A DNA stretch of 64,000 nt from Pseudomonas sp. GTDB lineage: Bacteria; Pseudomonadota; Gammaproteobacteria; Pseudomonadales; Pseudomonadaceae. Both the position numbers and the translations under genes were made by a program. Below, piece by piece: positions 55,738-64,000 of this stretch. The stretch's first letter is position 1. Each line of letters begins with the position of its first letter. Location of the stretch: positions 1-64,000 of the forward strand of contig NZ_JAQGNX010000016.1 of the NCBI RefSeq assembly GCF_028293835.1. Direction: 5' to 3'. The notes under the pieces are model-generated. The model saw only the letters and a list, made by a program, of their open reading frames with translations. It was not told the origin of the DNA and did no database searches.

Positions 55738-56643
55738 TCACGATGCCATCTTCCCCCGCGCATAGCGCGCGGGCGGGAGACCGACGTGGCGAGTAAAGGC
55801 GACGCTGAACGCACTGGCAGAGCTGTAACCGACGCGCTCTGCAATTTCGGCGATGCCGCCTTCTTTGCGTCGCAGCAAGTTCTTTGCTAACGCCATGCGC
55901 CAGGCGAGCAGGTATGCCATTGGCGCCAGGCCTATGGCGCGGTTAAAACGCTCGAAAAATGCCGAGCGGGAGAGGGCGGCCTCTTTCGCCAGTTGCGCAA
56001 CCGTCCAGGGCTGGGTCGGGCTTTCGTGCATTCGGCGTATCGCGAGCGCGAGGCGTTCGTCGGCAAGCCCGCGCAACAGGCCGGGAGATGCTGCTGTTCC
56101 GGCTGTGGAGCGCAGGGCCTCGATGAAAAGAACCTCCAGCAGGCGTGCCAGTATCACTTCCCGTGCCGGCCGTCGCTCACGTGATTCATCAACCACGAGC
56201 TGCAGAAGAGTGGCCAGCCTGCGCTCGCCACGAACATGCACCACTTGCGGCAGGAGCGAAATCAGCAACGCCGCGTCTGGTGAACCGAACACGCAATGGC
56301 CCACCAGTAATCGAACGTCTGGCGGCCCGCTTTGAACGCCGAGCCTGTACTCGCCCCGCAGTTGTTCAACAGGTACTGTATTCAAGTCATCCAATGGTGT
56401 CGGCCCTGAACTTGACATCGCAAAGCCATACGCCGAAGGAACCAGAACAAAGTCGTCTTTCTGAAGAATGATCGGTTCATGCCCGTCGACCGCGATTTGG
56501 CACGAACCGTCAACGATCACGCAAAAGAAAGTTTCTCCAGCGTCCGCGCGACGAACTCGCCAAGGGCCTGAGGCGCTGACGGTTTTTGAGAACGCGGCGT
56601 TGGGCTGCAGCAGCGTGACCACTTCGGCCAGTGGGTCGATCAT
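55738..56643 (-). CDS. AraC-family regulator with cupin domain
   Basis: A 301-residue AraC protein. The N-terminal cupin_6 domain (MIDPLAEVVTLLQPNAAFSK, ETFFCVIVDGSCQIAVDG) senses a ligand; the C-terminal two HTHs are WTVAQLAKEAALSRSAFFER and GGIAEIAERVGYSSASAFSV. ATG 56643 follows CAGGAG. Same architecture as the broken AraC at 33.1 kb. Divergent from an SDR gene with 98 bases between, so it most likely regulates that gene. Confidence 0.9.
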   Translation of the reverse strand: MIDPLAEVVTLLQPNAAFSKTVSASGPWRVRRADAGETFFCVIVDGSCQIAVDGHEPIILQKDDFVLVPSAYGFAMSSSGPTPLDDLNTVPVEQLRGEYRLGVQSGPPDVRLLVGHCVFGSPDAALLISLLPQVVHVRGERRLATLLQLVVDESRERRPAREVILARLLEVLFIEALRSTAGTAASPGLLRGLADERLALAIRRMHESPTQPWTVAQLAKEAALSRSAFFERFNRAIGLAPMAYLLAWRMALAKNLLRRKEGGIAEIAERVGYSSASAFSVAFTRHVGLPPARYARGKMAS

Positions 56644-56741
56644 GCTGGACTCCTGCGCATGAAAATTGGACGTCCGATTGTAGCAAGTCCGGTGGCGGCG
56701 ACCTATTGTCTTGGTAGTGCAAACCGCCAACAGGAATCCCA

Positions 56742-57476
56742 ATGAAAACTGTATTGATCACTGGCTGCTCGTCTGGATTTGGCCTCGAAACCGCTCGCTA
56801 CTTTCTCGACCGCGATTGGAACGTCATCGCCACCATGCGTACGCCTCGCGAGGACATCTTGCCGGGTTCCAGGCGTTTGCGTGTGCTTGGCCTGGACGTC
56901 ACCGATCCTGAAAGCATTCGTCAGGCCGTAGAGGCCGCTGGCCCCATCGACGTCTTGGTTAACAACGCCGGGATTGGCGTGTTGGGCGCCCTGGAAGGTA
57001 CCTCCATGGACACCGCCAGAGAAATATTCGAGACGAACACCTTCGGCACCATGGCGATGATCCAAGCGGTATTGCCACAGTTCAGGCAGCGCAGGGCGGG
57101 TGTTATCGTCAACGTGACGTCGAGTGTGACGCTGAGGTCGCTTCCTCTGCTTTCCGTGTATACCGCGAGCAAGGCAGCAGTCAACGCGTTCACCGAATCC
57201 CTTGCGTTGGAACTCCAGCAGTTCAATGTACGCGTGAGCCTCGTGCTACCGGGACGGGCGCCGGACACTCGCTTCGGTGAAAACGCACAGAAGCGGATGC
57301 AGAGTGCAATCCCAGAGGCCTACGCCGACTTGGCAAGCAACATTTTCGCGGAATGGGGACAGTCGTCCGAGGTGACTCTTTCGCTCGACGTGGCCGAGGC
57401 AGTCTGGCGTGCGGCAACCGACCCATCGAGCCCGATACGCATTGCTGCGGGAGCTGATGCCGTCGCGTTAACATGA
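56742..57476 (+). CDS. Short-chain dehydrogenase/reductase
   Basis: A 244-residue classical SDR. Cofactor motif VLITGCSSGFGLETARYFLD at the N-terminus, NNAGIGVLGALEG, the catalytic Ser in VTSSVTLRSL and the active-site YTASKAAVNAF (Tyr, Lys). The C-terminal substrate lid follows (VLPGRAPDTRFGENAQ). NAD(P)-dependent oxidoreduction of an alcohol or ketone; substrate unknown. Divergent from the AraC gene; AGGAATCCC precedes the ATG. Confidence 0.92.
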   Translation: MKTVLITGCSSGFGLETARYFLDRDWNVIATMRTPREDILPGSRRLRVLGLDVTDPESIRQAVEAAGPIDVLVNNAGIGVLGALEGTSMDTAREIFETNTFGTMAMIQAVLPQFRQRRAGVIVNVTSSVTLRSLPLLSVYTASKAAVNAFTESLALELQQFNVRVSLVLPGRAPDTRFGENAQKRMQSAIPEAYADLASNIFAEWGQSSEVTLSLDVAEAVWRAATDPSSPIRIAAGADAVALT

Positions 57477-57530
57477 AGTATCGGTTCGCAACGGGGATCG
57501 TCACGCCGCTGCGAACCCTTCCAGCCCCCC

Positions 57531-58205
57531 TTACTGGCTGGCAGAATCTTCCTGCACGCCATCGATGCTCAACAGCTGCTCCAGAATCTCCTTGGCCTGC
57601 GCTCCAGAAGTGCGGGTCAGTTGGATGGTAATGCTGTCGGTGTCAGCACGCGGTCCTTTCTCGACAATGAACTGCTTGACCTTGCCAGAGCGGTTGCCCA
57701 TCACTTCGTGAAGGGTGTTCAGCGACAATGCCTGTTTTGGCGCCACCAATTTCAGCACATGCACTTGCACGCGATTGCGGTACACCTTCTCGAAGGGTTT
57801 GATGGCGACCAGGATCAACAGGATGATGAAGGTTGCGGCGCCACTGACTACATAAAGCCCACCCCCCACAGACAAACCGATGGCCGCGACGGTCCAAAGG
57901 CTAGCGGCCGTGGTCAGCCCCTTGATCACTTCACCGCGCAACAAAATCGAACCCGCCCCCAGGAAACCAATTCCCGATACCACCTGGGCGGCGACTCGCG
58001 AAGGATCAAGTTCGGTATGCGACATGGCCAACGCATCCTGGAAGCCGAACGATGACACAATCATCAATAGGCATGAGCCCACGCACACCATCATGTGCGT
58101 GCGCAACCCGGCCGCCCAGAGCAATCGTTCGCGTTCAAGGCCGATCAGGCTGCCCAATAACGCAGCCAGCAACAGGCGAATACACATCTCCCAATTGGTG
58201 AGCAT
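57531..58205 (-). CDS. MgtC-family inner-membrane protein
   Basis: A 224-residue MgtC/SapB-type protein. Four to five membrane segments in the first 140 residues: LLLAALLGSLIGLERERLLW with AGLRTHMMVCVGSCLLMIVS, VVSGIGFLGAGSIL and ASLWTVAAIGLSVGGGLYVV are the MgtC signature. The C-terminal about 85 residues form a soluble ACT-like domain. ATG 58205 follows GGAG at 6 bases; the 49 codons upstream are unlikely. MgtC proteins act in Mg2+-limited growth and in lowering ATP synthase activity in pathogens; the role here is not known. Confidence 0.9.
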   Translation of the reverse strand: MLTNWEMCIRLLLAALLGSLIGLERERLLWAAGLRTHMMVCVGSCLLMIVSSFGFQDALAMSHTELDPSRVAAQVVSGIGFLGAGSILLRGEVIKGLTTAASLWTVAAIGLSVGGGLYVVSGAATFIILLILVAIKPFEKVYRNRVQVHVLKLVAPKQALSLNTLHEVMGNRSGKVKQFIVEKGPRADTDSITIQLTRTSGAQAKEILEQLLSIDGVQEDSASQ

Positions 58206-58431
58206 CTGGACTCCAAGGAAATTGCGTGCAGGTTCTATCGACCCGGACATCCGGTGGGGGGTTCCGTGGTGACATGCGGCTCGCTCGATGCTGGTGAAGA
58301 GTAGCCGATAGCCCGGCAAGTGTGGACTCTCAAGCTTGATAGGAATAGGCAATTTTCACGGACATACCGGCATAGGCTGCATGTCGCCAGACTTCTACCA
58401 TGGGCGCGTATTCACCTTTCGGAGCAGCCCC

Positions 58432-59265
58432 ATGAACCCTGGCAAAACACTGTTTATTACCGGCGTCAGTAGTGGTTTCGGTCGTGCGCTGGCCGCCGAA
58501 GCGCTCGAAACCGGCCATCGGGTCATCGGCACGGTGCGCAATGACGAAGCCCTGCATGCTTTTGAAGCACTGTCCCCTGAGCACGCTCACGGCGTAGTAC
58601 TCGACGTCACCGATTTTGCCCGCATCGACGGTGTCGTCGCTGATGTCGAAGCGCGCCTTGGGCCGGTGGATGTGTTGGTCAACAACGCTGGTTATGGCCA
58701 TGAAGGTATTTTCGAAGAGTCTTCTCTGGATGAAATGCGCCGCCAGTTCGACGTCAACGTGTTCGGCGCAGTGGCAATGACCAAGGCGTTCGTGCCTTAT
58801 TTCCGCACGCGTCGCGCCGGCCACATCCTCAATATCACTTCGATGGGCGGCACCATTACCATGCCCGGCATCGCCTATTATTGCGGCAGCAAATTCGCCC
58901 TTGAGGGGATTTCTGACACCCTGAGCAAGGAGTTGCAGCCCTTCAATATATTCGTCACCGCGGTAGCCTCCGGTGGCTTCCGCACCGACTGGGCCGGGCG
59001 ATCCATGCAACGTACCGCGCGCAGTATTACCGATTACGATGCCAGCTTTGATCCGGTGCGCAAGGCGCGGGAAGCACGCAGCGGAAAGCAACTGGGCGAT
59101 CCGCGCAAAGCCGCTCAGGCTATGCTGCAAGTCATCGCCAGTGCCTCACCCCCCACGCACCTGTTATTGGGCAGCGATGCGCTGGCCTTGGTGCGAGACC
59201 ATTTGAGCCGCCGCACCCGCGAAATCGACCAATGGGAGACGCTGACGCGCTCCACCGATGGTTGA
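58432..59265 (+). CDS. Short-chain dehydrogenase/reductase
   Basis: A 277-residue classical SDR. Cofactor motif LFITGVSSGFGRALAAEAL, NNAGYGHEGIFEESS, Ser in ITSMGGTITMPG and catalytic YYCGSKFALEGI. ATG 58432 has GGAGCAGCCCC before it. Substrate unknown. It is followed 42 bases later by an AraC gene on the same strand, a frequent pairing of SDR with its regulator. Confidence 0.92.
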   Translation: MNPGKTLFITGVSSGFGRALAAEALETGHRVIGTVRNDEALHAFEALSPEHAHGVVLDVTDFARIDGVVADVEARLGPVDVLVNNAGYGHEGIFEESSLDEMRRQFDVNVFGAVAMTKAFVPYFRTRRAGHILNITSMGGTITMPGIAYYCGSKFALEGISDTLSKELQPFNIFVTAVASGGFRTDWAGRSMQRTARSITDYDASFDPVRKAREARSGKQLGDPRKAAQAMLQVIASASPPTHLLLGSDALALVRDHLSRRTREIDQWETLTRSTDG

Positions 59266-59307
59266 GCCAATCCGACCCCGCCCTCAATGGGTAACCAGGT
59301 GCAAACA

Positions 59308-60246
59308 ATGAATCAAACCCAGGCGCGGACCCGGCGCATGGTGCAACTGATGGAGCGCCTCGCGCCGGTGGAAGGCTACAACGTCAGCCCGCTGGAGGAT
59401 GTTCGTTTCCTGCGCTGCAACCGGCCGCTGATCCGCACGCCGGTGCTATACGACCCCGGTATCGTCATTCTCTGCCAGGGCCGAAAACGCGGATACCTCG
59501 GCAGCGAGGTGTATGTCTACGATGCCCAGCACTACTTGGTGGTGTCAGTGCCGGTGCCGTTTACCATGGAAACTGACGCCAGCGTTGAAGAGCCAATGCT
59601 GGCTGTTTATCTGCACCTGGACTTCAAACTGGCCGGAGAGTTGATGCTGCAAGTCGACGAAACCGAAGGCACCCGCCGGGCGCAACCCAAGGGTATGTAT
59701 TCATCGCCGATGGACGATCTTTTGAGCGAGTCGACGCTGCGCTTTCTCGAAGCCATGAGCCGTCCCGCCGATGCACAGATCCTTGGTCCGTCGCTGGTCC
59801 GGGAAATCTATTACCGGATTATCACGGGAGAGCAGGGTGGCTCCATGCGCGCTGCATTGAGCCGTCAAGGACACTTCGGCAAGGTGACACGGGCGATTCG
59901 CAAGATCCATAGCAGTTATCAGGAACATCTGGACGTTGAATCCCTCGCTCACGAAGCGAGCATGAGCGTGCCGAACTTCCATCTGCATTTTCGCATCGTC
60001 ACCGACTCCACGCCGATGCAGTACCTGAAATCCACCCGGCTGCATCAGGCTCGTTTGTTGATGCTGCGTAACGACATGACTGCCGCGACTGCGGCGTTTA
60101 GCGTGGGCTACGAAAGCCCATCGCAGTTCAGCCGCGAATTCAAACGTTTCTTTGGGCGTACGCCGCAAGCGGAGGTGGAATGGATGAAAGCAACCTACGC
60201 ATTGCCTGCGCCGACGCGGCCCTCTGTTTATGTGTCTTCTCATTGA
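59308..60246 (+). CDS. AraC-family regulator (AraC_N type)
   Basis: A 312-residue AraC protein of the AraC_N subgroup. N-terminal ligand domain (LMERLAPVEGYNVSPLEDVR, VIVILCQGRKRGYLGSEVYV) and C-terminal HTH pair (HLDVESLAHEASMSVPNFHL; AATAAFSVGYESPSQFSREF, KRFFGRTP). ATG 59308 follows AGGTG; the ATG at 59287 has no ribosome site. Co-directional with the SDR gene and probably its activator. Confidence 0.9.
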   Translation: MNQTQARTRRMVQLMERLAPVEGYNVSPLEDVRFLRCNRPLIRTPVLYDPGIVILCQGRKRGYLGSEVYVYDAQHYLVVSVPVPFTMETDASVEEPMLAVYLHLDFKLAGELMLQVDETEGTRRAQPKGMYSSPMDDLLSESTLRFLEAMSRPADAQILGPSLVREIYYRIITGEQGGSMRAALSRQGHFGKVTRAIRKIHSSYQEHLDVESLAHEASMSVPNFHLHFRIVTDSTPMQYLKSTRLHQARLLMLRNDMTAATAAFSVGYESPSQFSREFKRFFGRTPQAEVEWMKATYALPAPTRPSVYVSSH

Positions 60247-60317
60247 CCCAGGCCTGTCGCTGAGCTTGCGGCGTTCTAAGGTGCCCGGTGGAGTAACATC
60301 GTCTTGAAACTGTACGT

Positions 60318-60340
60318 CGATGTACAGCGCGTGTACATCG
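60318..60340. promoter_or_regulatory. TetR operator: perfect 9-bp inverted repeat, with flanking half-sites
   Basis: CGATGTACA (60318-60326) and TGTACATCG (60332-60340) around GCGCG: a perfect 9-bp palindrome, 54 bases before the TetR start. TGTAC half-sites also occur at 60311 and 60353, giving an evenly marked region. Very likely bound by the TetR protein. Confidence 0.65.
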
Positions 60341-60393
60341 AAGGTGCTGGTGTGTACAGTGAACCTCATTAGCAGTTGACTGGGAACTCAAGG

Positions 60394-61101
60394 ATGTCGC
60401 AAACGGGCAAGGTACGTTCCAAAACTCAAGACGCGGGTTGGCGAGGTTCGGTCGACGGTTGGTTGGAAGCGGCTTATGACGCGCTGAAGGAATCCGGAGT
60501 AGATGCGGTGCGGGTGATGCCCCTCGCCAAGCGGCTCAATTTGTCCCGTACCAGTTTTTATTGGTTTTTCGAAGACCGCGAACAGCTGCTCGCAGCACTT
60601 TTGGCACGCTGGCGGGACAAGAACACGGGCGGCATGGTCAGCCAGAGCGAAAGCTATGCAGAAAGTATTTCCGAGGCGATCCTTAACGTCTTTGAATGTT
60701 GGCTTAATGCTGAGTTGTTCGATTCGCAGTTTGAATTTGCGGTACGCAGCTGGGCACTGCAATCCGAAGAGGTTGTCGCGCAAGTTGCCCTGGCCGATGA
60801 AGCACGGATATCTGCTTTAACCGGGATGTTTCGTCGGTTTGGCTACGACAATGAAGGCGCTGATACACGGGCCAGAACCATCTACCTGACGCAAATCGGC
60901 TACATTTCCATGCGCACACATGAGGACATCGTCGAGCGATTCCGGCGTATTCCTCAATACGTAAGCGTATTTACCGGAAAGGTACCGAAGCGGCGCGAAC
61001 TGGACAGGTTTTACGGCAAATTCGGTTACGCAGAAAAAGAGCCGGGGGTATTCGTTTCGCTTGCAGAAACCTTCGAGGGAGCTGTTGTTGATGGGCAGTA
61101 A
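60394..61101 (+). CDS. TetR-family transcriptional regulator
   Basis: A 235-residue TetR regulator. The HTH (WLEAAYDALKESGVDAVRVM, PLAKRLNLSRTSFYWFFEDR, EQLLAALLARW) is at about residues 23-75, then a helical ligand domain (AILNVFECWLNAELFDSQFE). ATG 60394 is chosen. It overlaps the following reductase gene by 11 bases and a strong palindrome lies upstream, so it should autoregulate that unit. The upstream TGTAC repeats are its likely targets. Confidence 0.87.
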   Translation: MSQTGKVRSKTQDAGWRGSVDGWLEAAYDALKESGVDAVRVMPLAKRLNLSRTSFYWFFEDREQLLAALLARWRDKNTGGMVSQSESYAESISEAILNVFECWLNAELFDSQFEFAVRSWALQSEEVVAQVALADEARISALTGMFRRFGYDNEGADTRARTIYLTQIGYISMRTHEDIVERFRRIPQYVSVFTGKVPKRRELDRFYGKFGYAEKEPGVFVSLAETFEGAVVDGQ

Positions 61102-61867
61102 AACAGTCGGCATCATCGGTGGCACCGGATGGCTGGGGCGGGCGACTGCCCAGGCCGCCCTGGACACCGGGTTTATCGAGCCTGCCAGACTGATCATCTC
61201 CAACCGGTCTGGCGGCGTTGCTTTCGCGCCGAATGTAACGCTTTTATCAGACAATCAACAGTTGGTTGGACTCAGCGATGTTGTCGTGTTGTCCGTCCGC
61301 CCGGAGCAGTTTCGAGTCCTTGAAATCGATGCCAGAGGCAAAACTGTTGTTTCCCTGATGGCTGGGGTATCAGCCGCAGCCATCAGAGCAACAACGGGTG
61401 CGGAGGTGGTCATTCGCGCTATGCCGAATGCCGCCGTGGAGATCCGACAATCGTTCACGCCTTGGTACAGTGCAGCCAGCCTTCCCGAGCATGATCGCCA
61501 ATGGGTGCAGCAGCTGTTTGAATGTGTTGGGGCTGCGGGCGAAGTGCCCGATGAACACTGCATTGACTACCTCAGCGCCCTAAGCGGCACCGGCCCTGCG
61601 TTTCCAGCCTTGCTCTACACCGCATTGGCCAACCAGGCAGCAGCTGCGGGAATTCCCCAAGACATTGCATGGCGCGCCGCACAAGCCGTGATCGTCGGCG
61701 GCGGCCAGATGCTTGCCAGCCGGGACCCGACACAAATGCTGGACTCCTTGATGGCCTACCGAGGCGTGACCGCTGCGGCGTTGCAGTCCCTGACCGAACA
61801 AAACTTTGAAGCGATGGTGGGCAAGGCTGTGCAGGAAGGCGCCGAAGTGGCTCGGCGAGGGATGTAA
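61091..61867 (+). CDS. Divergent pyrroline-5-carboxylate reductase (ProC) homologue
   Basis: A 258-residue ProC-like imine reductase. A Rossmann N-terminus VGIIGGTGWLGRATAQAAL binds the dinucleotide but differs from the usual GxGNMA; the C-terminal helical dimer domain includes LSALSGTGPAFPALLYTALA, like the ProC SGSGPAY block. The usual SPGGTT loop reads AYRGVTAAALQSL, so the substrate pocket is changed. ATG 61091 follows GAGGGAGC and lies inside the TetR stop, so the two are coupled. Canonical ProC makes proline; a different cyclic imine (for example N-methyl or hydroxy-proline related) is possible, given the flavin demethylase next door. Confidence 0.8.
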   Translation: MGSKTVGIIGGTGWLGRATAQAALDTGFIEPARLIISNRSGGVAFAPNVTLLSDNQQLVGLSDVVVLSVRPEQFRVLEIDARGKTVVSLMAGVSAAAIRATTGAEVVIRAMPNAAVEIRQSFTPWYSAASLPEHDRQWVQQLFECVGAAGEVPDEHCIDYLSALSGTGPAFPALLYTALANQAAAAGIPQDIAWRAAQAVIVGGGQMLASRDPTQMLDSLMAYRGVTAAALQSLTEQNFEAMVGKAVQEGAEVARRGM

Positions 61868-61883
61868 ATCGCAGACGGGGGCT

Positions 61884-62014
61884 GCAGGAGCGCGCTTGCC
61901 CGCGATGGATCGCGAAGCGGTCCCAAAACGCTGAACTCAGTTTTAACGGTTAAAACGGAGTTCGCTGATGTACGACTGCTTCGCAGCCGCTCGCGGGCAA
62001 GCGCGCTCCTACAG
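61884..62014. repeat. REP doublet, family 2
   Basis: CAGGAGCGCGCTTGCCCGCG (61885 on) is matched by CGCGGGCAAGCGCGCTCCTA ending at about 62010. A smaller palindrome lies inside (CTCAGTTTTAACGGTTAAAA). Same family as 30027-30152. It fills the gap between the convergent proC-like and flavin oxidoreductase genes. Confidence 0.8.
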
Positions 62015-62027
62015 AGAATCGCTAAAT

Positions 62028-64000
62028 TCAAAGGTCTTTCATTAGCCGTAGTGCGTCGTAAATAGCCGCGTGTGTATTGCGCGCGGACACGGCATCACCG
62101 ATCCGGAACAATTGGAAACGCCCTAGAGCGTTGGTCACGATGTGCTGCGCTTTGCCGGCAATCAAGTCGTGCTGTTCCACGGCGCCGCCATTGCTTGAAT
62201 GAGGACGCAACTCAAAATACAGATCATCCAATGGAAGGGTGCCGTGGTTGACCACCACTTGATCGACGACGCGCTGCTTATGAACCTTGCCATAATCGCT
62301 GCCTAGGGTCGCAACCAGTTTGCCGTCGCGCCTCTCCACCGCGTCCACCCGATACGTCACAGTGAACGTTACGTCCAGGTCCTGCAGGCTACGCATGTAG
62401 GGCACCAGGTTCATCGCCATCACTTCGGGGGCGAAGGCGCGGTCGGGAGTGAGGATTTCCACGGTGGCGCCGCTTTTAGCGATGACCTCTGCCGCCTGTA
62501 GCGCGGCATGATCCCCCGCGTCGTCAAAGATCAGCACGTTGCGTCCGGGCTTAATGTCGCCTGAAATAATGTCCCACGTCGACACCACCAGCTCGTTACC
62601 CTGGCTCAGCACCTCGGTATGGGGCAAACCACCGGTGGCGACGATGACCACGTCCGGCTCAAAGGCCCGCACGGTGTCTGCTTCGGCCCAGGTGTTGAAG
62701 TGAAACTTGACCCCTAACCGTTCGCACTGAGCCATTCGCCAATCAATGATACTGATCATCTCGCGACGGCGCTCGTTGAGGGCAGTCAGCCGGATCTGCC
62801 CACCGGGCTTGTCTGCGGCTTCAAGCACCGTGACGTCGTGACCCCGTTCGCCAGCTACCCGGGCTGCCTCAAGCCCTGCAGGTCCTGTACCGATTACCAG
62901 GACCTTGCGCTTCACCGCTGCCGGACTGATGTCGTGGGGCATGGTGGTTTCCCGACCTGTGGCCGGATTGTGAATGCAGTAAGCCGCGCCGCCCTGATAA
63001 ATACGGTCAAGGCAATAATTGGCGCCCACGCATGGGCGAATGTCATCTTCCCGGTTTTCCATGATCTTGCGCACGATGTGCGGGTCGGTCATGTGCGCGC
63101 GGGTCATGCCGACCATGTCGATTTTGCCCGAGGCAATGGCGTGGCGCGCAGTGGCCACATCAGGAATTTTGGCCGCGTGGAAGGTCGGAAAACCCGTCGC
63201 GGCTCGAATTTCTCCGGCGAAGTCCAGGTGCGGTGAATTGCGCATGCCTTGGATCGGGATGACGTCGGTAAGGCCCGCATCGGTATCGATATGGCCGCGC
63301 ACCACGTTCAAAAAGTCTACCAGGCCGCTGTTTTTCAGCAGGTGGGAAACCTCCATTCCTTCGCTGGCGGTGAATCCACCGGGCAGTTGTTCATCGCCGG
63401 TGTAACGAACCCCAAGCAAAAAATCTTCGCCCACACGTTGGCGAATGCCCCGCAGGATGTCGAAGGTGAAGCGCATGCGGTTTTCCAGTGAGCCGCCATA
63501 GGGGCCGTCCAGATCGTTGGTCAGCGGCGACCAGAACTGGTCCATCAGATGCCCGTAAGCCTGCAGCTCCAGGCCATCAAGGCCCGCTGCTTTCATCCGT
63601 TCGGCGGCGTCCACGTAATCCTTGATGATCCGCTCAATGTCCCACTCTTCCATTTTCTTGGGAAAGGAACGGTGCGAAGCCTCACGACGGTGGGAGGGCG
63701 AGACCACCGGCAACCAATCGGCCTTATCCCAGCGGGTGCGACGGCCCAGGTGAGTCAATTGGATCATCACCGCCGCGCCATGCTCATGGCATTCGTCGGT
63801 CAGGTCTTTCATCCATTTGACCACCTCATCCTTGTAGGCGAGCACGTTGTTGAACACGGGTGGGCTGTCCCGTGATACCGAAGCGGACCCGGCGGTCATG
63901 GTCAAGGCGACGCCAGCCTTGGCGCGCTCCACCTGGTAGGCGCGGTACAGATCCTTGGGCATGCCGTCGACGGGGTAGGCCGGCTCATGAGAGGTGGTCA
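62028..64000 (-). CDS. NADH:flavin oxidoreductase, N-methylproline/dimethylglycine demethylase type (partial at window end)
   Basis: The 5' end is outside the window: the frame is still open at 64000 and the residues before the in-window ATG (SHEPAYPVDGMPKDLYRAYQ) are family-like. It has an FMN TIM barrel (MTAGSASVSRDSPPVFNN, MIQLTHLGRRTRW, YGHLMDQFWSPLTNDLDGPY, FDFAGEIRAATGFP-type phosphate site), four Cys for a 4Fe-4S cluster (RPCVGANYCLDRIYQGGAAYC), and a C-terminal FAD/NAD(P) half (VLVIGTGPAGLEAARVAGE, VIVATGGLPHTEV). This is the trimethylamine dehydrogenase/2,4-dienoyl-CoA reductase layout; the sequence style fits N-methylproline and dimethylglycine demethylases. It converges on the proC-like gene. 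Confidence 0.88.
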   Translation of the reverse strand, partial: TTSHEPAYPVDGMPKDLYRAYQVERAKAGVALTMTAGSASVSRDSPPVFNNVLAYKDEVVKWMKDLTDECHEHGAAVMIQLTHLGRRTRWDKADWLPVVSPSHRREASHRSFPKKMEEWDIERIIKDYVDAAERMKAAGLDGLELQAYGHLMDQFWSPLTNDLDGPYGGSLENRMRFTFDILRGIRQRVGEDFLLGVRYTGDEQLPGGFTASEGMEVSHLLKNSGLVDFLNVVRGHIDTDAGLTDVIPIQGMRNSPHLDFAGEIRAATGFPTFHAAKIPDVATARHAIASGKIDMVGMTRAHMTDPHIVRKIMENREDDIRPCVGANYCLDRIYQGGAAYCIHNPATGRETTMPHDISPAAVKRKVLVIGTGPAGLEAARVAGERGHDVTVLEAADKPGGQIRLTALNERRREMISIIDWRMAQCERLGVKFHFNTWAEADTVRAFEPDVVIVATGGLPHTEVLSQGNELVVSTWDIISGDIKPGRNVLIFDDAGDHAALQAAEVIAKSGATVEILTPDRAFAPEVMAMNLVPYMRSLQDLDVTFTVTYRVDAVERRDGKLVATLGSDYGKVHKQRVVDQVVVNHGTLPLDDLYFELRPHSSNGGAVEQHDLIAGKAQHIVTNALGRFQLFRIGDAVSARNTHAAIYDALRLMKDL

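Overview
The window looks like chromosomal accessory-metabolism DNA from a Pseudomonas, most likely of the P. fluorescens group. The basis is the style of the genes (many LysR/AraC/TetR/GntR regulators beside small catabolic operons, ACS-type MFS carriers, polyamine-type aminotransferase and histone-deacetylase-like amidohydrolase) and two families of Pseudomonas-like REP palindromes. No rRNA, tRNA, CRISPR array, insertion sequence or integrase was seen. The species is an inference.

Layout. 1-5.1 kb: end of an oxidoreductase, a RibD-C reductase, small hypothetical proteins, an orphan phage-like regulatory pair (XRE and BcepMu gp16 type) and two GNAT acetyltransferases. 5.1-9.2 kb: an MBL-fold hydrolase, katG with a candidate OxyR site, and msrA. 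9.5-13.9 kb: a LysR regulator divergent from an MFS carrier coupled to a glucarate-dehydratase-like enzyme, then a LysE exporter. 14-16.6 kb: a taurine/nitrate-type ABC importer. 16.9-30 kb: a nitrogen-compound block with GMC oxidoreductase, NCS1 permease, aldehyde dehydrogenase, LysR, ArgE-like deacylase, DUF1028, RidA, class III aminotransferase, TetR, flavin monooxygenase and a class II deacetylase. 30-37.5 kb: amidase, epimerase, a frameshifted AraC gene, an orphan solute-binding protein with a UPF0303 protein, LysR and an aldo/keto reductase.

37.5-55.4 kb is the most striking region. It holds otnK, otnI and otnC-like genes (four-carbon acid sugar kinase, isomerase and decarboxylase), a D-glutamate-cyclase-like DUF4392 protein, an Asp/Glu racemase homologue, RidA, an alpha/beta hydrolase, an MFS carrier, a polar amino-acid type ABC importer, and a private set of lower-glycolysis enzymes: pyruvate kinase, enolase, triosephosphate isomerase and non-phosphorylating GapN. 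A GntR/FCD regulator lies inside. Four copies of a palindrome of the form ATATAC-N5-GTATAT lie one in front of each of four transcription units, so the block is probably one regulon. Read as a pathway, an imported C4 (possibly nitrogen-containing) acid becomes 2-oxo-tetronate, then 3-oxo-tetronate, its 4-phosphate and DHAP, which TpiA, GapN, Eno and Pyk carry to pyruvate; only phosphoglycerate mutase and the first oxidation step are not encoded here.

55.4-64 kb: two AraC/SDR pairs, an MgtC-family membrane protein, and a TetR gene overlapping a divergent pyrroline-5-carboxylate-reductase homologue, followed on the other strand by an NADH:flavin oxidoreductase resembling N-methylproline/dimethylglycine demethylases that runs off the window end. 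Many start codons below were moved inward from the longest open frame on ribosome-binding-site and family-length grounds.
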